Made by a program: the position numbers and the translations under genes
In this document: piece after piece, positions 43,531 to 52,049 of the stretch
How positions within the stretch are numbered: position 1 is the stretch's first letter
How the letters are laid out: every line of letters begins with the position of its first letter
Assembly: GCF_000468535.1 (NCBI RefSeq)
Contig: NZ_AUQY01000002.1
Span: forward strand, 248,001 to 312,000
Reading direction: 5' to 3'
DNA: 64,000 nt
Origin: Peptoniphilus mikwangii
Lineage (GTDB): Bacteria; Bacillota; Clostridia; Tissierellales; Peptoniphilaceae
Notes under the pieces: generated by a model
Told to the model about the DNA's origin: nothing
What the model saw: only the letters and a program-made list of their open reading frames with translations
The model's database searches: none

Positions 43531-44556
43531 TAGTAATTTATCTATTAATTTAATATTTACTTCTTTATAACTGTGCGGCTTGAATGCCGGAATATATTCT
43601 TTATCAATCATTACTCCCCTTATTCCTTCTTTCATATTTCCAATTTCATAACAATATTTTAATAATTTTAAATCTAACATATATGTGTCTAAAATAGAAA
43701 TATTTTTACATTTAAAATATTTTAAAAATGTCATTTGCAAAGATAAAGGACATTTATTATTTAATTCATTTAATGTATCTATGGAGAATTTATCATTGCC
43801 CTCTTTTAAAGAATTAAAAATATCACTTAATTCATTTTTATCAAAATGATTATTAATCTTATCAGAACTAATGCTCAAATCAATATAATCTTCCTTGATT
43901 TTATATTTTGATATTATATGTTTTGCATTAAAAACCATTTCATCAAAACTTAAATTTTTAAAATCAAATTGTTCTAACTCTATCTCTATATTTCTTATGC
44001 TGCTATTTTTTATATAAAAATCTGCAATATTAAGTTTTGTTAAATCTGATCCAAATAATATATTTCCAAGTAGGGAAATATATAATGCTAATGGTTTTTC
44101 AATTTTAGAAAAATAATATCCAACTCCAACATCAGGTATCATTCCAAGTCTTGTTTCGGGCATAGCCCATTTTGTAGTATCATCTGCAACAACTATACTG
44201 CTTGTAATAGAAAGACCTACTCCTCCACCCATTGTTATTCCTGATATAAAAGATATTATCGGTTTTTTTGAATTAAATAATAAATAATCAAGTTCAAATT
44301 CTTCTTCAAAGAAAAACATAGGACTGTTATTATTTATAATATATTCCTTATACAAGGTTACAATGTCTCCGCCTGCACAAAAATTTTTATTATTATTTCC
44401 TTTTAAAACTATAATTTTTACATTGTCATTTTTTATAAAGTCACAATATTTTTCTCTTAATTCTCTAATCATATCAATATTTAAAGCATTTAATTTTTTT
44501 GTTCTGTTTAAGATTAAATACCCTATATTATTTGATATTATTTTATTTACATACAT
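43522..44556 (-). CDS. 3-hydroxyisobutyryl-CoA hydrolase-like enoyl-CoA hydratase family protein
   Basis: A crotonase-fold enzyme of 344 residues. It has the family start IGYLILNRTKKLNALN, the oxyanion-hole segments NFCAGGDI (about residue 58) and GITMGGGVGLS (about 105), and the catalytic AMPETRLGMIPDVGVGYYFS (about 130-150). The PET glutamate and PDVG aspartate match HIBCH, which hydrolyses beta-hydroxyacyl-CoA. The C-terminal half is divergent. The tRNA-Arg gene ends 14 bases upstream of its start, leaving no room for a promoter, so it is probably transcribed with the tRNA. The true substrate is unknown. Confidence 0.82.
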   Translation of the reverse strand: MYVNKIISNNIGYLILNRTKKLNALNIDMIRELREKYCDFIKNDNVKIIVLKGNNNKNFCAGGDIVTLYKEYIINNNSPMFFFEEEFELDYLLFNSKKPIISFISGITMGGGVGLSITSSIVVADDTTKWAMPETRLGMIPDVGVGYYFSKIEKPLALYISLLGNILFGSDLTKLNIADFYIKNSSIRNIEIELEQFDFKNLSFDEMVFNAKHIISKYKIKEDYIDLSISSDKINNHFDKNELSDIFNSLKEGNDKFSIDTLNELNNKCPLSLQMTFLKYFKCKNISILDTYMLDLKLLKYCYEIGNMKEGIRGVMIDKEYIPAFKPHSYKEVNIKLIDKLLKI

Positions 44557-44570
44557 TCAATTTCCTCTTT

Positions 44571-44647
44571 TGGTATGCCTGAAGGGATTCGAACCCCCAA
44601 TCTTCAGCTTCGGAAGCTGCTGCTTTATCCAATTAAGCTACAGGCAC
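44571..44647 (-). tRNA. tRNA-Arg (anticodon CCG)
   Basis: A 77-base cloverleaf on the minus strand, with CCA encoded. The acceptor stem GTGCCTG pairs with CAGGCAT (one G-T). The D-arm is GCTT/AAGC, and the anticodon loop TTCCGAA gives anticodon CCG (codon CGG). The T-arm has GGTTCGAATCC. The first anticodon-stem pair (27-43) is G-A, a mismatch. Rare-codon tRNAs of this type are expected in an AT-rich genome where CGG is little used. Confidence 0.93.
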
Positions 44648-44653
44648 AAAACG

Positions 44654-44681
44654 CTCTATAACACTAAAATTTGTTATAGAG
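44654..44681 (-). terminator. Hairpin between the membrane protein gene and tRNA-Arg
   Basis: CTCTATAACA pairs with TGTTATAGAG around eight bases, overlapping the stop codon of the upstream gene; a short T-run (TTTT) follows. The tRNA 5' end is only six bases beyond, so it is either a weak terminator or a processing spacer. Confidence 0.55.
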
Positions 44682-45827
44682 TTTTATTGCCTCATTATAT
44701 TTATTCTTTATTTCTTTGGTTTTTTCAAAATTAAAATAAATTCCCTTATAATTTTGAATATCCAGCTCAAAATAAGGCTTGCCACTTGCTGAAAAGTAAA
44801 CTAATTTAATTGGCTTACCATTTGATCTCTCTTCAATTAGATACAATCTCTTTCTGTTGTCAGTTAAATATCTTAAAACTTGAATATTATTTTCAATTTC
44901 AAAAGTTTTGTCTAAAATATCATATCCATTCAAATAATCAATATTTTGACTATTTATATCTATTGATAGTGTCATGCAATTATACATGTCTTTTATTGTA
45001 TCAATACTATAACTATATTTTTTGAAATTATCAGTGTAATTAATAGATTTTTTTTCTTCATTTACAGCATTTTTTATATCATTTAAATATAAAATATTCT
45101 TCTCATCAGGATACAATGCATTATCATATATTCCGATAAGTTCATCCTTTAAATAAAGTATATTACTTGAAAATTCTTTCATTTCTAAAGGAGTATAGGC
45201 TTCTACTTGACTTGATTTTTCTTCACTTATTTTTTCAAAAATTACATATTTAATAAAAAAATTATTAGTTTTTTCTAAATATTTGTATAGACCTATTTTC
45301 TTAAAAATTCTGTTATTATTTTCTACAACTTTCTCATTTAAATATGAAAATATTTTATCATTCATCAAAATATTTCCTATAAGAATATTACTTTTAGCTT
45401 CTTCAAGGTCCATTACTTCATCATCTCCAAAAAACGTTGCTATTAATTTCCTGTAGCTGTTCGTTTTTTCAGATATTGACTTATATCTTGATATGTCATA
45501 ATTAGGTTTAAAAATTTTTAAAATATATGACTCATATCCCATTACAGAAGATTCACTGTCCGGAAGTTGTATTTTGCTATATTTATTATCTATTTCATTT
45601 ATCTCTTTTACCTGCTCTTTTAATAAATCAAGTTTTGATTTTATTGAATTAATATTATCCTCTTTAAGCTTTATATCCTCTTTAAGAGTTTTATTTTTCT
45701 CTTTGTAAACTAGCTGAACTGAGTTTATTTTTTTAAAATTTATATACCCAAAATATCCCAACGCAAAAGAAGTTAACAACATAGTCAATAAAATCAAAAA
45801 AAGAAATTTATTACTTAGATTTTTCAT
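44664..45827 (-). CDS. Uncharacterised membrane-anchored coiled-coil protein
   Basis: A protein of 387 residues that I do not recognise. One N-terminal hydrophobic helix (FLFLILLTMLLTSFALGYFGY), then a coiled coil (about 35-80, EDIKLKEDNINSIKSKLDLL), then a mixed alpha/beta extracytoplasmic or cytoplasmic domain. That domain ends with strand-like repeats (IKLVYFSASGKPYFELDIQ). I use the ATG at 45827, after AGGTGAT; a GTG three codons earlier overlaps this signal. It overlaps the preceding gene by 17 bases. The preceding gene encodes a similarly built protein, so the two probably act together at the envelope. The function is unknown. Confidence 0.7.
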   Translation of the reverse strand: MKNLSNKFLFLILLTMLLTSFALGYFGYINFKKINSVQLVYKEKNKTLKEDIKLKEDNINSIKSKLDLLKEQVKEINEIDNKYSKIQLPDSESSVMGYESYILKIFKPNYDISRYKSISEKTNSYRKLIATFFGDDEVMDLEEAKSNILIGNILMNDKIFSYLNEKVVENNNRIFKKIGLYKYLEKTNNFFIKYVIFEKISEEKSSQVEAYTPLEMKEFSSNILYLKDELIGIYDNALYPDEKNILYLNDIKNAVNEEKKSINYTDNFKKYSYSIDTIKDMYNCMTLSIDINSQNIDYLNGYDILDKTFEIENNIQVLRYLTDNRKRLYLIEERSNGKPIKLVYFSASGKPYFELDIQNYKGIYFNFEKTKEIKNKYNEAIKLYNKF

Positions 45828-46662
45828 TTTTATCACCTATATTAGTTAAAATTTCAATAACACCTTTATTTTCATAATATTGTCTTATTAAATCTCCACA
45901 ATTGTTTTTTAATAAACTTAAATTTTTTGAAGACAAATTTCCTGTATTAACTCCATATTTTTCTAAGTTGCTAAATATTTCCTCAGTAGAAATGATTTGA
46001 GCATATATCTTATTTAAATTTTCATCTATATCGCTCAAATCATTTCCTATCTCATTTAAGTCCTTGGAATATAAAGCTGTTGTAAATAAAAGTAAATTGA
46101 TTTCAGGATTATCATTGTTAATTGAACTTAAATATTTTATTGTACCACTCAATTTAGCATTTCTTATAAAATTTGATATTTTTAATTCAGTATATAAATT
46201 AGTATTTAAATATTCTGCTCCATTCATATTATTTAAATTTACAAGCTTAGATATAATAGCATCTAATGATTCATTTTTATAATAGTCCCCAGAATAATAT
46301 TTAGAATATTTTTTTATTTCATCTTTTAGCTGCTTTTTTATTGATACATTTGCAGCTTTTAAATTTTCTATCTCAAGCTTTATTATATTTTCCTCTTTCT
46401 GAGTATAATCATATCCGTATTTAGATGAAAAATCTAAACTTAATTTTTCAAGGTTTAAATTTTCGTTATTACTTTCCGTCTTTAATTGCTCTTCAACTTT
46501 TAAAAGCTCTACAAGTTTATTATTTAGTGAAGTATTTTCTTCTTCAATTTTATGGATATTTTTGACATTTAAATAAGAATATCCACAAAAACAAGAGATG
46601 ATTATCAATAAAATAATCGAAAGTATGGTAAATGCATATAAAATTTTAGATTGTTTTTTCAT
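45811..46662 (-). CDS. Uncharacterised membrane-anchored coiled-coil protein
   Basis: A protein of 283 residues of unknown function, laid out like its downstream neighbour. It has a basic start (MKKQSK), one transmembrane helix (about residues 8-30), a heptad-rich coiled coil (about 33-110, NTSLNNKLVELLKVEEQLK) and a helical C-terminal domain. The ATG at 46662 follows AGGTG; a GTG three codons upstream overlaps the signal. It starts two bases after rseC ends and overlaps the next gene, so rseC and the two membrane proteins form one transcriptional unit, probably with aspS. Confidence 0.7.
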   Translation of the reverse strand: MKKQSKILYAFTILSIILLIIISCFCGYSYLNVKNIHKIEEENTSLNNKLVELLKVEEQLKTESNNENLNLEKLSLDFSSKYGYDYTQKEENIIKLEIENLKAANVSIKKQLKDEIKKYSKYYSGDYYKNESLDAIISKLVNLNNMNGAEYLNTNLYTELKISNFIRNAKLSGTIKYLSSINNDNPEINLLLFTTALYSKDLNEIGNDLSDIDENLNKIYAQIISTEEIFSNLEKYGVNTGNLSSKNLSLLKNNCGDLIRQYYENKGVIEILTNIGDKNEKSK

Positions 46663-46664
46663 AT

Positions 46665-47087
46665 CTAACACCTTTTTAATACAATAACATCAAATTTATT
46701 ATTTTCATATTTAACATCAATTTTCTTAATGATATAAAAAGCTAATCCTGTAGTTAAGACAGCTATTATAAAGCTAAGAATCTGTGCATTATCAATAGAA
46801 TATTTATTAAATATATTATAACTTATCACAATTCCAAATAAAAAAAATATTAAAGGAAGTCCATAAACTAATAGTATATATTTAATTACATTCTTTGAAT
46901 TTGTTTCTATTTTTACTTTATCTCCAACTTTAAGTCCTAAAGTATTTTTTGCCTTTAGCACATAAAGCTTTGATTCTGCACACTTTGCATGGCAGCTTTC
47001 ACAACTGGAACCACAGGCTGCCTGTCTAAAAGAATGTATTTCTACAAGTTCACCTAATTCCTTTACAACAACTCCCATCTGTTCCAT
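46665..47087 (-). CDS. rseC: RseC/MucC-family (SoxR-reducing system) membrane protein
   Basis: A 140-residue protein with the RseC pattern: an N-terminal cytoplasmic part with the cysteine cluster C-x3-C-x2-C-x3-C (CGSSCESCHAKC, about residues 25-36), a beta-rich segment (LGLKVGDKVKIE) and two transmembrane helices (about 70-90 and 97-118). The family works with Rnf-type electron transport and SoxR reduction in proteobacteria. In anaerobic Firmicutes it is usually beside rnf genes, which are absent here. It lies ten bases after aspS. Confidence 0.88.
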   Translation of the reverse strand: MEQMGVVVKELGELVEIHSFRQAACGSSCESCHAKCAESKLYVLKAKNTLGLKVGDKVKIETNSKNVIKYILLVYGLPLIFFLFGIVISYNIFNKYSIDNAQILSFIIAVLTTGLAFYIIKKIDVKYENNKFDVIVLKRC

Positions 47088-47097
47088 TACTTCACCT

Positions 47098-48873
47098 CTA
47101 TTCTATAACTTTTATATGAACTTCATTTAACTGTAAATCGGATAGTTCTGTAGGAGCACCAGTTAAAAGACAAGTTGCAGACTGTGTCTTCGGAAATGCT
47201 ATTACGTCTCTAATATTATCAGATTTTGTAAATGTCATAACTAATCTATCAAGCCCATACGCTAATCCTCCATGAGGAGGTGCACCATACTTAAATGCTT
47301 CAAGTAAGAATCCAAATTTATCTTCAGCCTCTTCTTCTGTAAATCCTAATGCTTTAAACATTTTACTTTGAATTTGAGGATTATTAATTCTTATACTTCC
47401 GCCTCCCATTTCATCTCCATTTATTACTATATCATAAGCTTTTGCTCTTGCAAGATGTGGAGCTGTTTCAATTAAATTTAAATCTTCATCCATAGGAGAA
47501 GTAAATGGATGATGCTTAGCTACATATCTTTGCTCGTCTTCATCATATTCAAATAAAGGAAATTCTGTTATCCAAAGTAATTTGAAGTCATCTTTATCTA
47601 TTAAATTCATATCTTTAGCTACTGAATTTCTAAGATTTCCTAAGCTGTCAAAAACTATGTTATTTTTGTCTGCTACAAACACTAATAAGTCTCCAATTTC
47701 AGCTTTCAATTTATTCATAATATCATTTACAACATCTTCACTTAAAAACTTGGAAATCGGAGAATTAATTCCGTTTTCTTCTACTTTTATCCATGCAAGT
47801 CCTTTTGCACCATATGTTTTTACAAAATCTTCAAGCTTTCCTATTGCTTTTCTTGAATAAAATTCAGCACCATTTTTTATGTTTATACCTCTTACACTTT
47901 TGCCTTCATCAGTACAAGATTCAAATACCTTAAATCCACATTCTTTAACTAATTCAGATATATTTACAAGCTCAAGTCCAAATCTTAAATCAGGTTTATC
48001 AACTCCGAATCTATCCATAGCTTCAGCATACTTCATTCTCATAAGCGGAAGTTCAATATCTATATTTAACATTTCTTTAAATGCATATTTTAAAAACCTC
48101 TCGTTTATATCTATTACATCATCAACCTCAACAAAACTCATCTCCAAGTCAATTTGTGTAAATTCAGGTTGTCTATTAGCTCTTAAATCTTCATCTCTAA
48201 AACATTTTGTAATTTGCATATATCTATCAAATCCGGATACCATCAAGAGTTGCTTCATTAATTGAGGTGATTGTGGAAGAGCATAAAATTTTCCAGGGTT
48301 AACTCTGCTTGGAACTAAATAATCCCTCGCTCCTTCAGGGGTAGGTTTAGTTAACATTGGTGTTTCTATTTCCATAAATCCTTCATTATAGTAAAAATCT
48401 CTTGTTATTTTATACAACTTTGATCTTGTCATTAAATTTTTTTGCATATATGGCTTTCTTAAATCTAAAGCTCTATTTTTTAACCTTGTATTTTCAGTTA
48501 CATTGTCATCATCCTTAATATAAATAGGTGGAACTTCTGACTCATTTAATATTCTAAGTTCACTTGCTATAAGTTCAATCTTACCTGTTGGTATTTTATC
48601 GTTAATAGAAGATCGTTCTCTAACTTTTCCAATAACTGCAACTACAAATTCAGATCTAAGTTTTACAGCCTTTTCAAATAAATTTTTATCAACAGTATCA
48701 TCAAATACAATTTGCACAATACCTGTTCTATCTCTTAAATCTGCAAATATTATAGAACCTAAATTCCTTTCTTTTGCAATCCAACCCATTAAAGTTATTT
48801 CTTGCCCAATATTAGACTCTCTTAACTCTCCACAATAATAAGTTCTCTTTAATCCTTTAATATTTTCTAACAT
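47098..48873 (-). CDS. aspS: Aspartyl-tRNA synthetase
   Basis: Class IIb synthetase of 591 residues. It has an N-terminal OB-fold anticodon-binding domain (GWIAKERNLGSIIFADLRDRTG), class II motif 2 with CFRDEDLRANRQPEFTQIDLEMSF (about residue 220), the bacterial-type insertion (GAD-like, about 290-415) and motif 3 GLAYGLDRLVMTF (about 548). The insertion marks it as the bacterial, tRNA-Asp type. A T-box leader with a GAC specifier precedes it, so it is induced when charged tRNA-Asp falls. hisS, often upstream, is not present. Confidence 0.98.
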   Translation of the reverse strand: MLENIKGLKRTYYCGELRESNIGQEITLMGWIAKERNLGSIIFADLRDRTGIVQIVFDDTVDKNLFEKAVKLRSEFVVAVIGKVRERSSINDKIPTGKIELIASELRILNESEVPPIYIKDDDNVTENTRLKNRALDLRKPYMQKNLMTRSKLYKITRDFYYNEGFMEIETPMLTKPTPEGARDYLVPSRVNPGKFYALPQSPQLMKQLLMVSGFDRYMQITKCFRDEDLRANRQPEFTQIDLEMSFVEVDDVIDINERFLKYAFKEMLNIDIELPLMRMKYAEAMDRFGVDKPDLRFGLELVNISELVKECGFKVFESCTDEGKSVRGINIKNGAEFYSRKAIGKLEDFVKTYGAKGLAWIKVEENGINSPISKFLSEDVVNDIMNKLKAEIGDLLVFVADKNNIVFDSLGNLRNSVAKDMNLIDKDDFKLLWITEFPLFEYDEDEQRYVAKHHPFTSPMDEDLNLIETAPHLARAKAYDIVINGDEMGGGSIRINNPQIQSKMFKALGFTEEEAEDKFGFLLEAFKYGAPPHGGLAYGLDRLVMTFTKSDNIRDVIAFPKTQSATCLLTGAPTELSDLQLNEVHIKVIE

Positions 48874-48889
48874 TTGTTACCTCCATATA

Positions 48890-49085
48890 AAAATACCCCG
48901 TCCGATAAGGGACGAGGAAAAACTCGCGGTACCACCCTAATTAGGTAAACCTCTCTTGCTATTTTTAACGCAAATCTACGGAATATTCTACAGTAAAGTT
49001 GTCCCATTAATTTATCTATATGAACTTTCACCAACTGTTCACTCTCTACAAAAGATTCATTAATTTTTTCTAAACTATCGTATTT
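48890..49085 (-). promoter_or_regulatory. T-box riboswitch, aspartate specific
   Basis: The minus strand carries the invariant T-box core AGGGTGGTACCGCG (48925-48938). It is followed by an intrinsic terminator (48896-48917; CCTCGTCC with GGACGGGG, then T-rich sequence) ending just before the aspS ribosome binding site. The Stem I conserved AGAGAG and GTTGGTG segments lie at about 49035-49060. In the specifier loop, a GAC triplet (Asp codon) lies between an ATTAAT stem strand and CTTTACTG. This is the standard layout for tRNA-sensing transcription antitermination. Confidence 0.95.
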
Positions 49086-49091
49086 AATTTT

Positions 49092-49120
49092 ATTATAATG
49101 TTCTTTAAATCAAGTGTCAA
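49092..49120 (-). promoter_or_regulatory. Consensus promoter of the aspS T-box transcript
   Basis: Perfect TTGACA and TATAAT with a 17-base spacer on the minus strand, two bases beyond the murE stop codon. The predicted start is near 49085. Confidence 0.9.
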
Positions 49121-49122
49121 GA

Positions 49123-50658
49123 TTAACAAATTCTGTTATTAATCTTATTTTTTAAATAATTTTCATCCTTCATTAAATTATTAGATTCTAAATAATTATA
49201 TGCAAATTTTGCTCCTTTATCCATACCTTGACAGCCTGCAAATAAAACAACATCTCCCTTATCTGCCGTTTTTAATATTTCATATACAGAATTTTCTAAA
49301 TTATCAAAAACTTTCACATTTATATTATATTTCTCCATTATATTCAAAAATATTTCCAGTTCTTCTTTAGATACTTCATCTTTTTTTGAAACGGTATCTT
49401 TACTCAAAGTAGCATAAAAAGTTTTTGCATCTAATTTTTTTAACCATTTTGCAGTCTCTTCAGCAGTTTCTCTATTTAGGTTTACACCTCTGTTTCCTCT
49501 TATAGCATATAACATTCTAAAATTTTTATATTTCATTTTAGATAACGTCTCTAATGTTACATCTATATTTTTAACGTTTGCATAATGATCATCAATTATC
49601 TTAAATTTTTCATCGTATATCATTTCAAATCTTCTTTCTACTCCGGAAAATGTTGATATTGATTTTTTTATAATATCTACATCAATATTTTGAACCAGTG
49701 AAATTATTATTGCAGCAACTGAATTCATTACGGATGAATACCCTGCTACAGATAAATTTATTTCAAAACTTTGTTTTTTTAATACAAAATCATTAAAATC
49801 AATATTTCTATTTACATTAAAGATATATTTCCCAAATCCTGTACTTAAATCCAATTCAGAAATTGAAAAATCATAATCATTGTTTTCTAAAGAGTATGTT
49901 ATAACTCTTGCCTTAGTTTGAGTTAATAAATCCTTTATGTAATCAAAATCCATATTTAATATTGCAACTGCATTTTCAGAAGCTTCTTTTACAAGTTTTG
50001 ATTTTGCTTCATAATATTTTTCAAAGCTTCCATGTTGATCTATATGTTCACGACTGAAATTATTAAATGCCACTATATTAAAATCAATATTTTTTACTCT
50101 ATACAATTCTTCTGAAGAGGACGATACTTCCATTGTGACTTTTTCAATATTTTTTTTCAACATATCTCTAAAAAAAGATTGTAATTCTAAAGACTCAGGC
50201 GTTGTTAATACTGACGGAATTGTTATATCTGAATATTTAGTATATACTGTACCAATTATTCCTGTTCTGTATCCCGCATCATTATATATTTTATCAAGCA
50301 TAAATGATGTTGTTGTTTTCCCATTTGTAGCTGTAATGCCTACGATATTTAATTCCTGAGAAGGATTACCATAAAAATTTCTAGAAACATTTGCAAGTTC
50401 AATTCTGGTATTTTCGACTTTTATTTGAGGAATTTCACAGTCTATAAAATCTTCTACTATAGCACAAACTGCACCTTTTTCATAAGCTTGTAAAATATAT
50501 TTATGTCCATCCGTTATATATCCTTTTATAGCTACAAATAAGCTGCTTTCAGTTATAAATTTACTATTGTAACAAATTTTTTTAATATCAACATCAAAAT
50601 CAATAAAATTCTTTGTATCTAATATTTCAATATTTTTTAATATCTTTCTTAAATTCAT
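49123..50658 (-). CDS. murE: MurE-type Mur ligase (UDP-MurNAc-tripeptide synthetase family)
   Basis: Adds the third amino acid to UDP-MurNAc-Ala-Glu in peptidoglycan synthesis, if orthodox. The three Mur domains are present in 511 residues: an N-terminal UDP-binding part, the ATP-binding GITATNGKTTT (about residue 107) with EAKSKL (carbamylated Lys), and the C-terminal domain from about 340. Two family motifs diverge. MEVSSH reads MEVSSS, and neither DNPR (meso-DAP type) nor DDPN (lysine type) is found, the region being ATLSKDTVSK. Lysine, ornithine or an unusual substrate is therefore likely. Confidence 0.82.
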   Translation of the reverse strand: MNLRKILKNIEILDTKNFIDFDVDIKKICYNSKFITESSLFVAIKGYITDGHKYILQAYEKGAVCAIVEDFIDCEIPQIKVENTRIELANVSRNFYGNPSQELNIVGITATNGKTTTSFMLDKIYNDAGYRTGIIGTVYTKYSDITIPSVLTTPESLELQSFFRDMLKKNIEKVTMEVSSSSEELYRVKNIDFNIVAFNNFSREHIDQHGSFEKYYEAKSKLVKEASENAVAILNMDFDYIKDLLTQTKARVITYSLENNDYDFSISELDLSTGFGKYIFNVNRNIDFNDFVLKKQSFEINLSVAGYSSVMNSVAAIIISLVQNIDVDIIKKSISTFSGVERRFEMIYDEKFKIIDDHYANVKNIDVTLETLSKMKYKNFRMLYAIRGNRGVNLNRETAEETAKWLKKLDAKTFYATLSKDTVSKKDEVSKEELEIFLNIMEKYNINVKVFDNLENSVYEILKTADKGDVVLFAGCQGMDKGAKFAYNYLESNNLMKDENYLKNKINNRIC

Positions 50659-50666
50659 TTATCCAC

Positions 50667-52049
50667 CTAAAAATCAAATTTTTCATATATTTTTTTCTTT
50701 ACAGTAAAAATTTCGTCTTCTCTACTTAAATAATCTTTCATATTTCTAAAATTCATTATTGTTTTAAGTTTATTTTCATCAGGATAATATATTTTTGTAG
50801 AGCTGCTCATTCCAAAGCCTATAATACTATGTTTTTCTTCCATTATTAATACATTATATATCGATTCAAATCCATTTTTTGAATATCCTATATTTTCGCC
50901 ATTACCAAGCATTCTTTTTTGTCTATACATATAATATGGATTATAACCTTTTATTTTAAGCTTATCTTTTGTCATTTCTATTATTGAATCTATATTCGAT
51001 GAAAGCTTAATATTTTTATCATATATCTCAGAACCGTTTTTTATAGCAAGAGTATGAACTGTTATATTCTCAGGATTTAATTCTAAAATTTTATCAATAC
51101 TATACTCCACATCGTTATACTTTTCTTGCGGAAGTCCTATTATTAAATCCATATTGATACTATTAAAACCAACTTTTCTTGCTAAATTATAACTATTATA
51201 TATTTCAGAAATTGTATGATTTCTACCAATTAAATCAAGCGTTTTTTCTCTCATAGACTGTGGGTTTATACTTATTCTATTTACTTTATTATATTTAAGC
51301 ATATCTAAAACATCAAAATTTATTGTATCAGGTCTTCCACATTCTACTGTAAATTCATCTGCAATCCCATAATATTTCAAAATGGTTTTAAGAATGCTTT
51401 CTAAATAATATATATCAATAGATGTAGGTGTTCCTCCACCGATATAAATGCTTCTCGGCGGATTTTTAAAATATTTAGATTCATTTATTAAATCACAAAT
51501 TAACTTATCTACATATTTTTTTATAACATCCTTATTCAATTTTAGTGTTTGAAAGGAACAATATGAACATTTGCTCGGGCAAAACGGAATATGAACATAA
51601 ATGCTATAACTGTTTTTATTAAGCGGATATATTATTTTTGATTCTAAATCCACAATATTCATAATAAGTTTTATAGATTCATCAGAAACTAAATAGGTGT
51701 TTTTTAAGATATTTTCAGCTTCAGTTCGGCTGTTTTTTTCGAGTAATTTAAATGCTAATTTAGTTGGTCTTATTCCGGTTAAAATACCCCATTTATTTTT
51801 TACTTCAAAATAATTTTCAAAATTTTCAAAAAGAATTTGCTTTATTAAAACTTTTTTATCTTTTAATGTTTCACATTTTGCAATAAAAACTTTTTTCTTT
51901 AAAAAATCACAACTTATTTCTAAAATATTTTTATCAAAATCGATATTAACAAAAATATTCCCTTCTTTTTCGTATGAAGGAAATTTTAATCTCAAAAATT
52001 CATATGCCTCATGTGCAACTGTTAAAATTTCACATACAACATTAATCAT
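50667..52049 (-). CDS. hemZ: HemZ-like radical SAM protein (coproporphyrinogen dehydrogenase family)
   Basis: A 460-residue radical SAM protein with the HemN/HemZ core. The cluster motif is HIPFCPSKCSYCSF (about residues 152-165), followed by IYIGGGTPTSID and the SINPQSMREKTLDLIGRNH segment. A ~140-residue N-terminal extension typical of HemZ comes first. Its relatives are annotated as oxygen-independent coproporphyrinogen III oxidase or heme chaperone (HemW). With no heme genes in view, the substrate is uncertain. It overlaps the metallo-hydrolase gene by eight bases. Confidence 0.87.
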   Translation of the reverse strand: MINVVCEILTVAHEAYEFLRLKFPSYEKEGNIFVNIDFDKNILEISCDFLKKKVFIAKCETLKDKKVLIKQILFENFENYFEVKNKWGILTGIRPTKLAFKLLEKNSRTEAENILKNTYLVSDESIKLIMNIVDLESKIIYPLNKNSYSIYVHIPFCPSKCSYCSFQTLKLNKDVIKKYVDKLICDLINESKYFKNPPRSIYIGGGTPTSIDIYYLESILKTILKYYGIADEFTVECGRPDTINFDVLDMLKYNKVNRISINPQSMREKTLDLIGRNHTISEIYNSYNLARKVGFNSINMDLIIGLPQEKYNDVEYSIDKILELNPENITVHTLAIKNGSEIYDKNIKLSSNIDSIIEMTKDKLKIKGYNPYYMYRQKRMLGNGENIGYSKNGFESIYNVLIMEEKHSIIGFGMSSSTKIYYPDENKLKTIMNFRNMKDYLSREDEIFTVKKKIYEKFDF

